Part shown: piece after piece, positions 25,767 through 35,421 of the stretch
How positions within the stretch are numbered: position 1 is the first letter of the stretch
How the letters are laid out: each line of letters opens with the position of its first letter
Source: Polyangium sp. 6x1
GTDB lineage: Bacteria > Myxococcota_A > Polyangia > Polyangiales > Polyangiaceae
DNA length: 64,000 nt
NCBI RefSeq assembly: GCF_029946515.1
Contig: NZ_JARZHH010000004.1
Location: 1 to 64,000, forward strand
Direction: 5' to 3'
Translations under genes and position numbers: made by a program
The notes under the pieces: model-generated
The model's input: only the letters and a program-made list of their open reading frames with translations
The model's database searches: none
Told to the model about the DNA's origin: nothing

Positions 25767-26576
25767 ATGGCCGACGACGCGAACGAAGATCGTGAAGCTG
25801 CTTTCAATCGGGGTCTCGAGGCGTACCGCGCGGGTTGCCATTTCGACGCCTACGACATCTGGACGCAGGTCTCCCAGGACGAGCCAAACGAGACAAACCG
25901 CCGCTTTTTGCAGGCGATCATTCATGTGACGAACGCGATGCACAAGGTTCGTCACAACGCGGAGCTCCGCGGATCGGTGCACCTGCTCGAACGCGCACTC
26001 GTCAAGCTCGACGCGCTGCCCGATGTCTACGGCGGGCTCGATCTCGCCACGTTCCGCGATGCGACGCGCACCTCCCTCGCGGAGCTCAAGCGCCTCCTGT
26101 CGGTCGCGCAGAAGAACCTGGAAGACGCGTTCATTCCGCCGCTGAAGACCGTGGGCGCAGGGCCCGTGCTCGTGCCGCGGGCATCGCTGCCGTCGAACGA
26201 CCCGGAGACGCTGTTCCAGAGCGGGCTCGACGCGTACGCCGCCGAGCGGTTTTACGACGCGCAAGAGATCTGGGAGGAGTACCGGCGCGCGCAGCCGGAT
26301 ACCGATCCATCGCGCGAGCTCGTCAAGGGGCTGATCCTCGTGGCCACGGCGATGCACAAGCTGTATCGCGCCAAGAGCCCGAGCGGCGCAGCCCAGCTGC
26401 TCGAGCTCGCCCTCGACCAGCTGCGCGAGACGCCCGAGGGCACGGCAGGCTTCGACACGAAGGCCCTCGTCGAGGACGTGTCGCGCGTGCACGCCGACAT
26501 CGAATCGCTCGAAGCGGCGTGCGCCGAGGGGCCGATCGAGGCCCGCTACATCCCCGCGATCCGCCGCAGCGAGTGA
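25767..26576 (+). CDS. Protein with two DUF309 domains
   Basis: The 269-residue protein has two related halves. The first DUF309 copy is FNRGLEAYRAGCHFDAYDIW (about 11-30) with RRFLQAIIHVTNAMHKV; the second is FQSGLDAYAAERFYDAQEIWEE (about 152-173) with VKGLILVATAMHKLYR. DUF309 proteins are normally single-domain helical proteins of unknown function, so the duplication is notable. The C-terminal half of each ends in an amphipathic helix (LLELALDQLRETP). It is convergent with uvrB. Confidence 0.82.
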   Translation: MADDANEDREAAFNRGLEAYRAGCHFDAYDIWTQVSQDEPNETNRRFLQAIIHVTNAMHKVRHNAELRGSVHLLERALVKLDALPDVYGGLDLATFRDATRTSLAELKRLLSVAQKNLEDAFIPPLKTVGAGPVLVPRASLPSNDPETLFQSGLDAYAAERFYDAQEIWEEYRRAQPDTDPSRELVKGLILVATAMHKLYRAKSPSGAAQLLELALDQLRETPEGTAGFDTKALVEDVSRVHADIESLEAACAEGPIEARYIPAIRRSE

Positions 26577-26585
26577 GATCGCGCC

Positions 26586-26628
26586 GGGCCCGAAGGCCGC
26601 CGCCGCTCAGCGGTAGCGGCCTCGGCCC
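26586..26628. terminator. Imperfect hairpin at convergent 3' ends (DUF309 and uvrB)
   Basis: Left arm GGGCC-c-GA-a-GGCCGC-cg-CCG (26586-26605) pairs with right arm CGG-ta-GCGGCC-TC-GGCCC (26611-26628) with single-base bulges; about 16 pairs. It spans the end of uvrB and the gap behind DUF309, where a bidirectional transcription stop is expected. No T-run is present, so it may be a structural stop or chance. Confidence 0.35.
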
Positions 26629-28802
26629 GTGCCCGTGCTGCCGTTGCCACGCGCGCTCGACTTCTTCGCGCCGCCGCGCGCCGCCGGCGCCGCGCCCGAC
26701 TTGGCCTTCGCCCGAGGCTTGGCCTTGGTCACCGGGGGCGCGGCCTCCTCGCCCGAATCCGCGAGCTCTCCCTTGAGCGTCCGGAGCTGATCACGCAGGC
26801 GCGCGGCCTTCTCGAACTCGAGGTTCTCGGCGGCGGCAAACATTTCGAGGCGCAGCGCTTCGATGCGCTCGGCCAGATCGGCGGCCGTAGGCGCTGTGTC
26901 CTTGCCCGAAGGCCCAGCGCCGCGCGCGCCGCCCTTGGGGACGGCGTAGTAGTCGCGCGCGCCGGAGGTCGGCGAGAGATCGAGGATCGCCTTCGTGACC
27001 GTCGCAGGCGTGATGTTGTGCGCGACGTTGTACGCGCTCTGCAGCTCGCGGCGGCGGTTCGTCTCCTGGATGGCGTAACGCATCGCGTCCGTCTCGCGAT
27101 CGCCGTACATGATGACCTCGCCCCGGACGTTACGCGCGGCGCGGCCGATCGTCTGGATGAGCGAGCGCGGGCTGCGGAGGAAGCCTTCCTTGTCGGCGTC
27201 GAGGATCGCCACGAGCGAGACCTCGGGCAGATCGAGGCCCTCGCGCAGCAGGTTGATGCCGACGAGGACGTCGAACTCGCCGCGCCGGAGGTCACGGAGG
27301 ATCTCCACGCGTTCGAGCGTGTCGATGTCGGAGTGCAGGTAGCGGACCCGCACGCCGAGCTCCGTGTAGTACTCGGTCAGATCCTCGGCCATGCGCTTCG
27401 TCAGCGTGGTGACGAGGATGCGCTCGTTCACGGAGACGCGCTCGCGGATGCGCTCGAGCAGGTCGTCGACCTGGCCGGAGACGGGGCGGACGACGATCTG
27501 CGGATCCGTGAGGCCCGTCGGGCGGATGATCTGCTCGACGACGACGCCGCCGGTCTTCTGGAGCTCGTAGTCGCCGGGCGTGGCGCTGACGAGCAGGACG
27601 CGGTCGTAGTGCGACTCGAACTCCTCGAACTTGAGGGGACGGTTGTCGAGCGCGCTCGGCAAGCGGAAGCCGTACTCGACGAGCGTCTCCTTGCGCGCGC
27701 GGTCGCCGCGGTACATCGCCGCGACCTGCGGGATCGTCTGGTGCGACTCGTCGATGATGAGCAGGAAGTCCTTGGGGAAGTAGTCGATCAGCGTGGGCGG
27801 CGGCTCGCCCGGCTTGCGGCCCGAGAGGTGGCGCGAGTAGTTCTCGATGCCGTTGCAGAAGCCCATCTGCTCGAGCATTTCGAGGTCGTACATCGTGCGC
27901 TGCTCGATGCGCTGCTTCTCCAGGAAGCGGCCGGCCTTGTCGTAGAAGTCGAGCCGGTCGCGCAGTTCCTCGCGGATCGAGGCGATGGCGATGCGGAGCT
28001 GCTGCTGCTCGGTGACGTAGTGCGAGCCGGGGTAGATCGCGATGCGGTCGAGCGTGCCGAGCACCTTGCCGCGGACGGGATCGACCTCCTTGATGGCCTC
28101 GATCTCGTCGCCGAAGAACTCGACGCGGATCGCGATGTTCTCCTCGTACGCGGGGAAGATCTCCACGACGTCGCCGCGCACGCGGAAGGTGCCGCGGTGG
28201 AAGTCGATGTCGTTGCGATCGTACTGGATGTCGACGAGGCGCCGGAGGAGCTCGTCGCGACGAAACTCCTGGCCGCGCTCCATCTTGATGAGCAGGCCGT
28301 GGTAGCTCTCGGCCGAGCCGATGCCGTAGATGCAGCTCACGGAGGCGACGATGAGAACGTCCGGCCGGGACAGGAGCGCGTGCGTGGCCGCGTGGCGCAT
28401 CCGGTCGATGGCGTCGTTGATGATCGCGTCCTTCTCGATGAAGGTGTCGCTCGACGGGACGTACGCCTCGGGCTGGTAGTAGTCGTAGTAGCTGACGAAG
28501 TAGTGGACGGCGTTGTTCGGGAAGAGCTCGCGCATCTCGCCGTAGAGCTGGGCCGCCAGCGTCTTGTTCGGCGCGAGGACGAGCGTCGGGCGCTGGAGGC
28601 GCTCGATGACCTTGGCCGCCGTGAACGTCTTGCCGCTGCCCGTGACGCCGAGCAGGCACTGGAACGTCTCGGCTCGGCCGAACGCCCCGCAGATTTCCTC
28701 GATCGCGCGAGGTTGGTCGCCACACGGGGTGAAGCCTGAGACGAGCTCGAAACGCCTTGACACGAGGGCGGGCAACCTAGTCGCCAAGTGGAGCCTGCGC
28801 AA
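26607..28802 (-). CDS. uvrB: Excinuclease ABC subunit B
   Basis: The 731-residue UvrB loads on damaged DNA with UvrA in nucleotide excision repair. Helicase motif I is GVTGSGKTF, the beta-hairpin region is [12 protein letters not shown], the DEAD-type box reads IIDESH, motif III-like LLVSATPG, motif [16 protein letters not shown] and motif [13 protein letters not shown]-terminal UVR motif ([29 protein letters not shown]) ends at about residue 688, followed by a Lys/Ala-rich basic tail unusual in enterobacterial UvrB (about 670 residues). The N-terminus may begin at GTG 28763 ([11 protein letters not shown]), where the conserved part starts; ATG 28802 adds 13 residues. Divergent from the radical SAM gene. 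Confidence 0.95.
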   Translation of the reverse strand: MRRLHLATRLPALVSRRFELVSGFTPCGDQPRAIEEICGAFGRAETFQCLLGVTGSGKTFTAAKVIERLQRPTLVLAPNKTLAAQLYGEMRELFPNNAVHYFVSYYDYYQPEAYVPSSDTFIEKDAIINDAIDRMRHAATHALLSRPDVLIVASVSCIYGIGSAESYHGLLIKMERGQEFRRDELLRRLVDIQYDRNDIDFHRGTFRVRGDVVEIFPAYEENIAIRVEFFGDEIEAIKEVDPVRGKVLGTLDRIAIYPGSHYVTEQQQLRIAIASIREELRDRLDFYDKAGRFLEKQRIEQRTMYDLEMLEQMGFCNGIENYSRHLSGRKPGEPPPTLIDYFPKDFLLIIDESHQTIPQVAAMYRGDRARKETLVEYGFRLPSALDNRPLKFEEFESHYDRVLLVSATPGDYELQKTGGVVVEQIIRPTGLTDPQIVVRPVSGQVDDLLERIRERVSVNERILVTTLTKRMAEDLTEYYTELGVRVRYLHSDIDTLERVEILRDLRRGEFDVLVGINLLREGLDLPEVSLVAILDADKEGFLRSPRSLIQTIGRAARNVRGEVIMYGDRETDAMRYAIQETNRRRELQSAYNVAHNITPATVTKAILDLSPTSGARDYYAVPKGGARGAGPSGKDTAPTAADLAERIEALRLEMFAAAENLEFEKAARLRDQLRTLKGELADSGEEAAPPVTKAKPRAKAKSGAAPAARGGAKKSSARGNGSTGTGRGRYR

Positions 28803-28895
28803 CCCGGCGCCCCCATGCGCAGCTTCGGCGCACGCGATCCTTCTCGCTGCGGTTTTCGCGTGCTACCCGAATGAACCTTCGCCCGAGGTTTTCCC

Positions 28896-31808
28896 ATGGC
28901 AGACGCTCCCGCAGTTCTCGATGGCCACCCGTACGCCGCTTTCCTCGATCGGGTGGAGAAGCCCGCGCGTTACACGGGCGGCGAGGTCGGCTCGGTCGTC
29001 AAGGACTGGTCCAGTGTGGAGGCGACGGTCTGCCTCGCGTTCCCCGACGTCTACGACATCGGGATGAGCCACCTCGGGTTCAAGATTCTCTACAAGCTCC
29101 TGAACGACGATCCGCGCACGCTGGCCGAGCGCTGCTACGCGCCGTGGAAGGACGTCGAGGCAGAGCTACGAGCCCGGAACATTCCGCTCGTTTCGTTGGA
29201 AAGCAAACGAAAGCTGCGGGACTTCGACGTGGTCGGTTTCTCGCTTCAGTTCGAGCTGACGTACACGAACGTCCTGCTCATGCTGGACCTCGGCGGCGTG
29301 CCGCTGCGTTCGTCCGAGCGCGGCGAGGACGATCCGCTTGTCATCGCGGGCGGGCCGGTGGCGACGCACCCCGAGGGGCTGAGCGCGTTCATCGACGCGG
29401 TGGTGATCGGCGACGGCGAGGAGAAGGCGACCCAGGTGGCGCTGACGTGGACGCGGCTGAAGAAGGCCGGCGTGCCGCGGCGCGAGCGGCTCGTGGCCCT
29501 CGGGAAGCTCGGCGCGGTCTACGTGCCCTCGCTCTACCGGACGGAGGAAGATCCGGAGACGGGGTTTCAGGTGGTGGTCGCGCCGAGCGAGAAGGGTCTG
29601 CCTTTGCCGGTCAACCGCGCGCTCGTCGATCTCGACAAGTACCCGTTCCCCGCCGTGAGCCCGACGGGCGGGCCGGAGGCGATCTTCGACCGCGTGTCGA
29701 TCGAGATCGCGCGTGGTTGCACGGAAGGATGCCGCTTCTGCCAGGCAGGCATGATCTACCGGCCCGTGCGCGAGCGCGACCCCGAGCAGGTGGTGAACAC
29801 GGTGCTCGAAGCGGTGCGCGCGTCGGGCAACGACGAGGTGTCGCTGACGGCGCTGAGCACGGCGGACGTGTCGTGCATCTCGCCGCTCATCAAGAAGGTC
29901 GCGGACAAACTCGCGAAGGAGCGCGTGAGCATGAGCGTGTCGTCGCTGCGCGCCTACGGCCTCGAGCCCGATCTGCTCGACGAGCTGAAGCGCGTGCGCG
30001 CGACGGGCCTGACGTTCGCGCCGGAGGCAGGCACGCAGCGGATGCGCGACGTGGTGAACAAGAACGTCACGGAGGAGCAGCTCCTCGAGACGGCCGAGCG
30101 CATCTTCTCGCGCGGCTGGGACCGGATGAAGCTCTACTCGATGATCGGCCTGCCGACCGAGGAGGACGCGGACGTCACCGGGATCGTGGAGATGGGCGCA
30201 CGCACGGCCGGCGTGGGGCGCAAGATCGGCAAGAAGAACGTGGAGGTGACGGTGAGCGTGTCGACGCACGTCCCGAAGCCCCACACGCCGTTCCAGTGGG
30301 CCGCGATGGACACGCTCGGCGAGGTCTCACGCAAGCAGGACCTGCTGCGCCAGACGGTGAGGCCCCACCGCAACGTGAAGCTCAAGACGCACGGCGCCGA
30401 GGCGAGCGTGCTCGAAGGGATCTTTGCGCGAGGTGATCGGAGCCTGTGCGACGTGCTGGAGCGCGCGTATCGGAACGGAGCGCGCTTCGACTCGTGGGAC
30501 GATCGGCTGCGGCTCGACGTGTGGGAGGAGGCCTTCACGCACTTCGGGACGGATCGGTCGCGGTTCCTCGGCACGATCCCCGTGACTGCGCGGCTGCCCT
30601 GGGACCACATCGACGTCGGCCTCGAAGAAGGGTTTTTGGCGCGCGAGTACCGGAAGGCGCTGCAGAGTCGGTTGAGCCCGCCGTGCGGGAAGGTCGCGGG
30701 GACGTTCGTGCACCACACGAACGTGGACGACGCGGTCGCCGATCAACGCAGGCTCGTCTGTTACGACTGCGGCGTGGCCTGCGACATGACGCAGATGCGA
30801 AACGAGCGGGTCGACTTCCTCCGCAGGCTCGGCGCGAACAAGCGGCTGCCGCTGGTCACGGACCCGCCGGTGGCGCCGCCGGTGGTCGAGGTGCGCGCGG
30901 AGGACGGCGAGGACGAGGCGATCGAGCAGGCGCCCGCGCCGGTGAAGAAGGCCCCGCCGATGAAGGGGCGCGGTGGGTTCTTGTATCGGATCCGGTTCGA
31001 GAAGACGGGCGCGATGGCGCTGCTCGGGCACCTCGACGTGGTGCGGGAGCTGCCGCGGGTGTTCCGGCGCGTCGGCGAGCGGATGGTCTACACGAAAGGC
31101 TTCCACCCGAAGCCCGACATGATCTTCTCGCCGGCGCTCTCGCTCGGCGTGGCGAGCCTCGACGAGTACGCGGACGTGCGGCTCGAACGCGCGCTGGAGC
31201 CTGCCGAGGTCGCGTCGCTCGTCGAGCGGATGAACGCGGCGAGCCCCTCGGGCCTCCGGTTCCGCGGCGCCGCGCTGCTCGGGTCTGAAGACGCAGCGAT
31301 CTCGCGCGTGATTCGGGGCGCAAGGTACGTGCTCGCGCTCGCGCGTTCGGCGCTCGTGGTGCCGCCGGGACAAACGGCCGAGGAGACGCTTTCGGCCGCG
31401 TGCCGCGCGGCGATGGCCGCGTCGACGCTGCCGATCCGTCGCGAGATCGAGGGGATCGGCAAGGTCGTCGACGTGCGCAAGTATCTGCTCTCAGCCGAGG
31501 TCGGCGGCGCGGACGCGCGCGCGGCGCTCGAGCGCGCGGGGCTCTTCGGAGACCTCGTCACGCTCGACGTCTTCGTGGAGATCACGGGCTCGGGCGCGGC
31601 GAAGTCGTCCGAGATCGCGGCCGTGATCTGCGGGGAAGGCGGCGTCGCACCAGCGCACCGCGCCATCCGCCTGGAGCTCTTCGGCGGCGCCCCGGACGCG
31701 CGCTTCTCGCCGCTCGATCTCGCCGCGGTGAAGAGCTCGTTCGCGCGGGAACGTGCAGCCGCGTCCGCCGCCCCTGCACCCGTGCTCGCGTCGGCCGACG
31801 CCGAGTGA
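28896..31808 (+). CDS. B12-binding radical SAM protein fused to DUF2344 (TIGR03960 type)
   Basis: The 970-residue protein has an N-terminal cobalamin-like domain, a radical SAM core with CTEGCRFC (Cys275, Cys279, Cys282, the 4Fe-4S ligands) and a C-terminal DUF2344 domain from about residue 700 (FLYRIRFEKTGAMALLGHLDVVR, KGFHPKPDMIFSPALSLGV). In other bacteria DUF2344 is often a separate gene; the fusion is the TIGR03960/TIGR03936 pattern. A Cys pair in CYDCGVAC (about 625) may bind metal. Substrate unknown; the family is often suggested to act on RNA modification or ribosomal partners, which I cannot show here. Confidence 0.9.
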   Translation: MADAPAVLDGHPYAAFLDRVEKPARYTGGEVGSVVKDWSSVEATVCLAFPDVYDIGMSHLGFKILYKLLNDDPRTLAERCYAPWKDVEAELRARNIPLVSLESKRKLRDFDVVGFSLQFELTYTNVLLMLDLGGVPLRSSERGEDDPLVIAGGPVATHPEGLSAFIDAVVIGDGEEKATQVALTWTRLKKAGVPRRERLVALGKLGAVYVPSLYRTEEDPETGFQVVVAPSEKGLPLPVNRALVDLDKYPFPAVSPTGGPEAIFDRVSIEIARGCTEGCRFCQAGMIYRPVRERDPEQVVNTVLEAVRASGNDEVSLTALSTADVSCISPLIKKVADKLAKERVSMSVSSLRAYGLEPDLLDELKRVRATGLTFAPEAGTQRMRDVVNKNVTEEQLLETAERIFSRGWDRMKLYSMIGLPTEEDADVTGIVEMGARTAGVGRKIGKKNVEVTVSVSTHVPKPHTPFQWAAMDTLGEVSRKQDLLRQTVRPHRNVKLKTHGAEASVLEGIFARGDRSLCDVLERAYRNGARFDSWDDRLRLDVWEEAFTHFGTDRSRFLGTIPVTARLPWDHIDVGLEEGFLAREYRKALQSRLSPPCGKVAGTFVHHTNVDDAVADQRRLVCYDCGVACDMTQMRNERVDFLRRLGANKRLPLVTDPPVAPPVVEVRAEDGEDEAIEQAPAPVKKAPPMKGRGGFLYRIRFEKTGAMALLGHLDVVRELPRVFRRVGERMVYTKGFHPKPDMIFSPALSLGVASLDEYADVRLERALEPAEVASLVERMNAASPSGLRFRGAALLGSEDAAISRVIRGARYVLALARSALVVPPGQTAEETLSAACRAAMAASTLPIRREIEGIGKVVDVRKYLLSAEVGGADARAALERAGLFGDLVTLDVFVEITGSGAAKSSEIAAVICGEGGVAPAHRAIRLELFGGAPDARFSPLDLAAVKSSFARERAAASAAPAPVLASADAE

Positions 31809-31847
31809 CAGCGGGTTCGCTTTTGGAGTAGGAACGCCCTCGCGTTC

Positions 31848-32642
31848 GTGCTCGTCCTCCCGCTCCTCTGCGCGGTCGCCCTCGCCGCCGGTCTGATCGA
31901 CGCGATCGCCGGCGGCGGTGGTCTGCTCACGGTGCCCGCGCTGCTCGTGGCGCTCGCCGATCCGCGCCTCGCGCTCGGCACGAACAAGGGGCAGGCCGTC
32001 TTCGGCTCGGCCGCGTCGCTCCTCTCGTTCGTGCGCGCGGGCCGCGTCGACAAGAAGCGCTTCTGGCCGACGTTCCTCGCCGCAGCCCTCGGCTCCGCGG
32101 CGGGCGCGCGCGCCTTGCTCGCGGCGCGCCCCGAGGTGCTGCGCCCGATCGTGCTCGTGCTCCTCCTCGGCGTCGCCGTCTTCTTCGCGTCACGCGGGAG
32201 GCGACGGCCGAAGGCGCTAGCGTTGCCCGACGCGCCGCCTCCCGCGCCGAAGCCGTGGGCGGTCGCGGAGCGTCGTCCGCTCACGACGGCCGTGGTCATC
32301 GCGCTCGTGATCGGCGCGTACGACGGCTTCTTCGGGCCGGGCACGGGGACGTTCCTGATCCTGCTCTACACCACGGCGTTCGGTGACGACCTCACGCGCG
32401 CGACGGCCAACGCGAAGGTCGCGAACTTCGCCTCGAACCTGGCCGCGATGGTGAGCTTCGCGCTCGCCGGACGGATCGACTTCCAGCTCGCGTTGCCGAT
32501 GGCGGTGGCGCAAGCCGTGGGCGGCGTCCTCGGCGCACGCGCGGCCGTGAAGGGCGGCGAGCAGCTCATTCGCTCGGTCGTCCTGCTCGTCTCGCTCGCG
32601 CTCGCGGCGCGTCTCGCCTACCAGCTCGTCGCGGGCGGCTGA
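31848..32642 (+). CDS. TSUP (TauE/SafE)-family membrane permease
   Basis: The 264-residue protein has about eight hydrophobic segments. GLIDAIAGGGGLLTVPALL near the N-terminus and GAYDGFFGPGTGTFLILLYTT at about residue 160 are the two copies of the TauE/SafE signature. Family members export or import sulfite, sulfonates and other small anions. Start is GTG 31848; GGAGTAGGA lies upstream but about 15 bp away, so the real start could differ by a few codons. It follows the radical SAM gene by 39 bp, same strand. Confidence 0.88.
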   Translation: MLVLPLLCAVALAAGLIDAIAGGGGLLTVPALLVALADPRLALGTNKGQAVFGSAASLLSFVRAGRVDKKRFWPTFLAAALGSAAGARALLAARPEVLRPIVLVLLLGVAVFFASRGRRRPKALALPDAPPPAPKPWAVAERRPLTTAVVIALVIGAYDGFFGPGTGTFLILLYTTAFGDDLTRATANAKVANFASNLAAMVSFALAGRIDFQLALPMAVAQAVGGVLGARAAVKGGEQLIRSVVLLVSLALAARLAYQLVAGG

Positions 32643-32940
32643 TTTTCTCCGCCCCGAGCGTCCGCGTGCCGAAGTGCTGTGCGCAGAAGACGACCCACCG
32701 ATGCGACAGCGTTGTCAGAGGAGGCGCCTTCGCACCCCCGGGCAGGACGCTGGAAATGCGGGCGAGCGCGCGCGGCCCGGCTCTTGCTCGATGTCCTCGT
32801 CGCAGCGCGCGAGCGCTCCTTTCTTTGCTTCGCTTGGATCGGTTCCCCCGGCGTCGGCGTGCAATGGCAGCGAGTCGACGAGGACCACGCCGTCGCCGGG
32901 GGACCTTGCTTCTCGCCGCTTCGCGCTAGACTCGCGCGCC
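32643..32940. other. 298-bp stretch without clear gene
   Basis: Open frames exist on both strands but with shadow-like composition. The histidine kinase frame is open back to GTG 32674, but its N-terminal 89 residues look like low-quality coding (Arg/Ser/Pro rich without hydrophobic pattern). I treat this as the promoter and leader of the kinase gene. Confidence 0.35.
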
Positions 32941-33645
32941 GTGACGACCGCACCCGATCCGAACGATCGAGACGCGCGCGCGGCGGCCCTCGCGATCGCA
33001 GGCGCCCTCGGGGCAGGGGTGGCGCACGAGCTCAGGAACACGCTCGCCGCGATCGAGTCGGCGCTGTACCTCGCGCGGCGCCACGCGGAGGATCGAGCGC
33101 GTCTCGGCGAGCACCTCGCTCGCGCGGAGAACGAGGTGCGCAAGGGGCAAGCGGTGATCGACCGCGTGCTCGGCATCGCGCGCGGCGAGCCGCTCGACGT
33201 GGAGCCCGCGTCCCTCGCTGAGATCGTGGCCTCCGCGGAGCGAGAGCTCTTCGACGTGAACGCGACGATCGAGGTGCGCGTGACGCCGCCGGATCTGGAG
33301 GCCGCCTGCGATCGGATCCTGATCGAGCGGGTGATCGCGAACCTGCTCCTGAACGCGCGTGACGCACTCGAAGGCCGCGCGAGGGGACGGATCGTCGTGC
33401 GGGCGTACGCATCCGGCGAGGCCGTCGTGGTGGAGGTCGAGGACGACGGGCCGGGGATCGATCCGGCGCTTGCGCCGCGCATCTTCGAGCCGTGCGTGAC
33501 CAGCAAGCCGACGGGCACGGGGCTCGGCCTCGCCTTGTGCCGCGTCATCGCGCAAGCGCACGGCGGCACGATCGAGGCGCTCTCCGCGCCCTCGGGAGGC
33601 GCGCTCTTCCGGCTCACGTTGCCCGTGAAGGACGACGCGTCCTAG
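32941..33645 (+). CDS. Minimal soluble histidine kinase
   Basis: The 234-residue protein is a bare transmitter module: an H-box helix GVAHELRNTLAAIESALYLA (phospho-acceptor His near 28), a second helix, and a HATPase_c domain with N-box LLLNARDALEG, G1 DDGPGID, and G2 GTGLGLALCRVIAQAHGG. There is no sensor domain, membrane segment or receiver, so the stimulus must come from a partner protein. No response regulator gene is adjacent. Start GTG 32941 follows the last plausible non-coding sequence; longer starts exist. The stop overlaps the convergent VWA stop by four bases. Confidence 0.8.
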   Translation: MTTAPDPNDRDARAAALAIAGALGAGVAHELRNTLAAIESALYLARRHAEDRARLGEHLARAENEVRKGQAVIDRVLGIARGEPLDVEPASLAEIVASAERELFDVNATIEVRVTPPDLEAACDRILIERVIANLLLNARDALEGRARGRIVVRAYASGEAVVVEVEDDGPGIDPALAPRIFEPCVTSKPTGTGLGLALCRVIAQAHGGTIEALSAPSGGALFRLTLPVKDDAS

Positions 33646-34820
33646 CGCCGCGTGCGCCCGCCCCGGACGAGCTGCGCCACGGCTTCGCCGAGCCCTTCGA
33701 GCGTGAGCTGGTACATCGGGAACACGTCCTTCACGATCTGCACCGTGCCGTGCGACCAGCCGCTCGGCGGATCCGGGTTCAGCCAGATGGACCGTTCGAA
33801 GTGCTCGCGCAGCATCGCGAGCCACGCGACGCCCGGCGTCCCCGCGTCGTCGCCCCAGCCCGCCGCGCCGAGCAGCTCGTAGGGTGCCATCGACGCGTCG
33901 CCGACCATCACGAGCTTGTAGTGCTTGCCGCACTCGTGGATGAGGTCCCGCACGTTCACCGGGTCCTGAAAACCCTCGGTCTTGTAGACCTTCCCGTAGA
34001 CGCAGTTGTGGAAGTAGTACGTGCGTAGCTCCTTCCAGTGCGTCGCGCGCTTGGCCGCGCTGAAGAGCTGCGAGACGGCGTGCGCGTACGGATCCATCGA
34101 GCCGCCGACGTCCATCATCAGGAGGACGCGCGTGTTCGGCCGTCGCGGCGGCCTCGTCACGACCTCGAGCTCGCCCGCGTTCCGCGCCGTCGCGTCGATC
34201 GTCCCCTCGACGTCGAGCTCCTCGTGGGCGCCTTCGCGTTCGAAGCCGCGGAGCTTGCGCAGCGCCACCTCGATCGTCCGCACGTCGAGCGTGATGTCGC
34301 TGCGGTACGAGCGGTACTTGCGCGCGTCCGCCGTGTGGATCGCGCTCTTGCCGCCCGAGCCGCCGCCGACGCTCATCCCCGACGGATGGAAGCCCGCGCG
34401 GCCGAACGGCGACGTCCCGCCCGTGCCGATCCACCGGTTGCCCCCGTCGTGACGCTCCTTCTGCTCGCGCAGCCGCTCCTCGAACTGGCGCAGCACCTCT
34501 TCGAGGTCGAGCGCCTCGATCATCGCCTTCTCTTCCTCGCTGAGCTGCCGGAGCTGCTTCGGATCCTGGAGCCACGCCTGCAGCTCCTCCGCGATCTTCT
34601 TCGCCTCCACGTGCACGCCGCGGAAATGTTTGGCGAAGGCGAGGTCGAAGTCGTCGAGGTGGGCCTCGGAGTGCACGCAGAGGGCGCGCGCCACGTGGTA
34701 AAAACCTTCGAGCGACGCGTCGTGCAGCCCCGCGGCGAGGGCACGGCCGAGCGCGACCGCCTCCTGCGTCCCGACCGGCACCTGCCTCCCGCGCAGCTCG
34801 TACAGGAAATCGAGGAACAT
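33642..34820 (-). CDS. CoxE-like VWA domain protein
   Basis: The 392-residue protein resembles the COG3825/CoxE-type VWA proteins that work with MoxR AAA+ ATPases. The N-terminal helical part (FLYELRGRQVPVGTQEAVALGRAL) and a central Gly-rich stretch (SPFGRAGFHPSGMSVGGG) precede the VWA fold with VLLMMDVGGSMDPYAHAV (about 233-249). The MIDAS Asp-x-Ser-x-Ser is altered to D237-V-G-G-S241, lacking the first serine, as in some members of this subgroup. No MoxR gene lies next to it. Probably cytoplasmic, since no signal is seen. Confidence 0.82.
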   Translation of the reverse strand: MFLDFLYELRGRQVPVGTQEAVALGRALAAGLHDASLEGFYHVARALCVHSEAHLDDFDLAFAKHFRGVHVEAKKIAEELQAWLQDPKQLRQLSEEEKAMIEALDLEEVLRQFEERLREQKERHDGGNRWIGTGGTSPFGRAGFHPSGMSVGGGSGGKSAIHTADARKYRSYRSDITLDVRTIEVALRKLRGFEREGAHEELDVEGTIDATARNAGELEVVTRPPRRPNTRVLLMMDVGGSMDPYAHAVSQLFSAAKRATHWKELRTYYFHNCVYGKVYKTEGFQDPVNVRDLIHECGKHYKLVMVGDASMAPYELLGAAGWGDDAGTPGVAWLAMLREHFERSIWLNPDPPSGWSHGTVQIVKDVFPMYQLTLEGLGEAVAQLVRGGRTRR

Positions 34821-34936
34821 CCTGGGCTGAGCTTAGCCTCTTCCGGCTCCTCCGCTCCCCGTTCCGGACGTCCCACGCGTGTCCGGAATGCGCTCGCGGC
34901 TCCCCTCCGCGCGAGCTCTTGTGTATGGTTCCCAGA

Positions 34937-35362
34937 ATGGCGAACAAGGAGGAACTGGTCCAGACGGTCAAGGTCATCGTCAAGCACTGGCGCGATGGCC
35001 AGCTCGACGAGGCGTACGCGGGATACCGCGACCTCTTCGCGAGGCCGGATTTCGCGGAGCATCGGCCGGAGGACCAGAGAAGCGCGTTCAAGCTCATGAT
35101 CATGGCGAAGGGCGCGCCGAACCCCGAGCGGCCCACGGACGCGATGCGCGATGCGCATCTTGCCGCTGTGTCACCCCTCACGGACCTCGTGTCGGCCCAC
35201 GGCGATCCGGCCGATCACGAGATGCTCGGCATGTGTCACGTCGTGCTCGGCAACATCGAGAGCGCGAGCGCGATCTTCCGGGCTGGGCTCGCGATCGAGC
35301 GTCAAAGAAATCCGCAGTCGGATCTCTGCGGCTCGCTCATGAAGCGGATCAGCCTGATCTAG
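34937..35362 (+). CDS. Small TPR-like protein of unknown function
   Basis: The 141-residue protein is all-helical by composition. Segments VKHWRDGQLDEAYAGYRDLF and ADHEMLGMCHVVLGNIESASAIFRAGLAIERQ have the small/large residue spacing of TPR-like helix pairs. It probably mediates a protein contact. ATG 34937 was chosen; GTG 34919 and ATG 34925 also are in frame. It lies just upstream (60 bp) of the ParA operon on the same strand, and may belong to it. Confidence 0.62.
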   Translation: MANKEELVQTVKVIVKHWRDGQLDEAYAGYRDLFARPDFAEHRPEDQRSAFKLMIMAKGAPNPERPTDAMRDAHLAAVSPLTDLVSAHGDPADHEMLGMCHVVLGNIESASAIFRAGLAIERQRNPQSDLCGSLMKRISLI

Positions 35363-35421
35363 TTCGTCGCCGCGCGACACCACCTTTTCGCGTGGTGTCC
35401 TGCTACGATGGCGCGAAGAGC

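Noticed and set aside
27018-28739. 573-codon frame on the plus strand opposite uvrB
   Set aside because: Acidic Asp/Val/Glu-rich antisense translation of a clear uvrB gene; a common artefact in GC-rich DNA.
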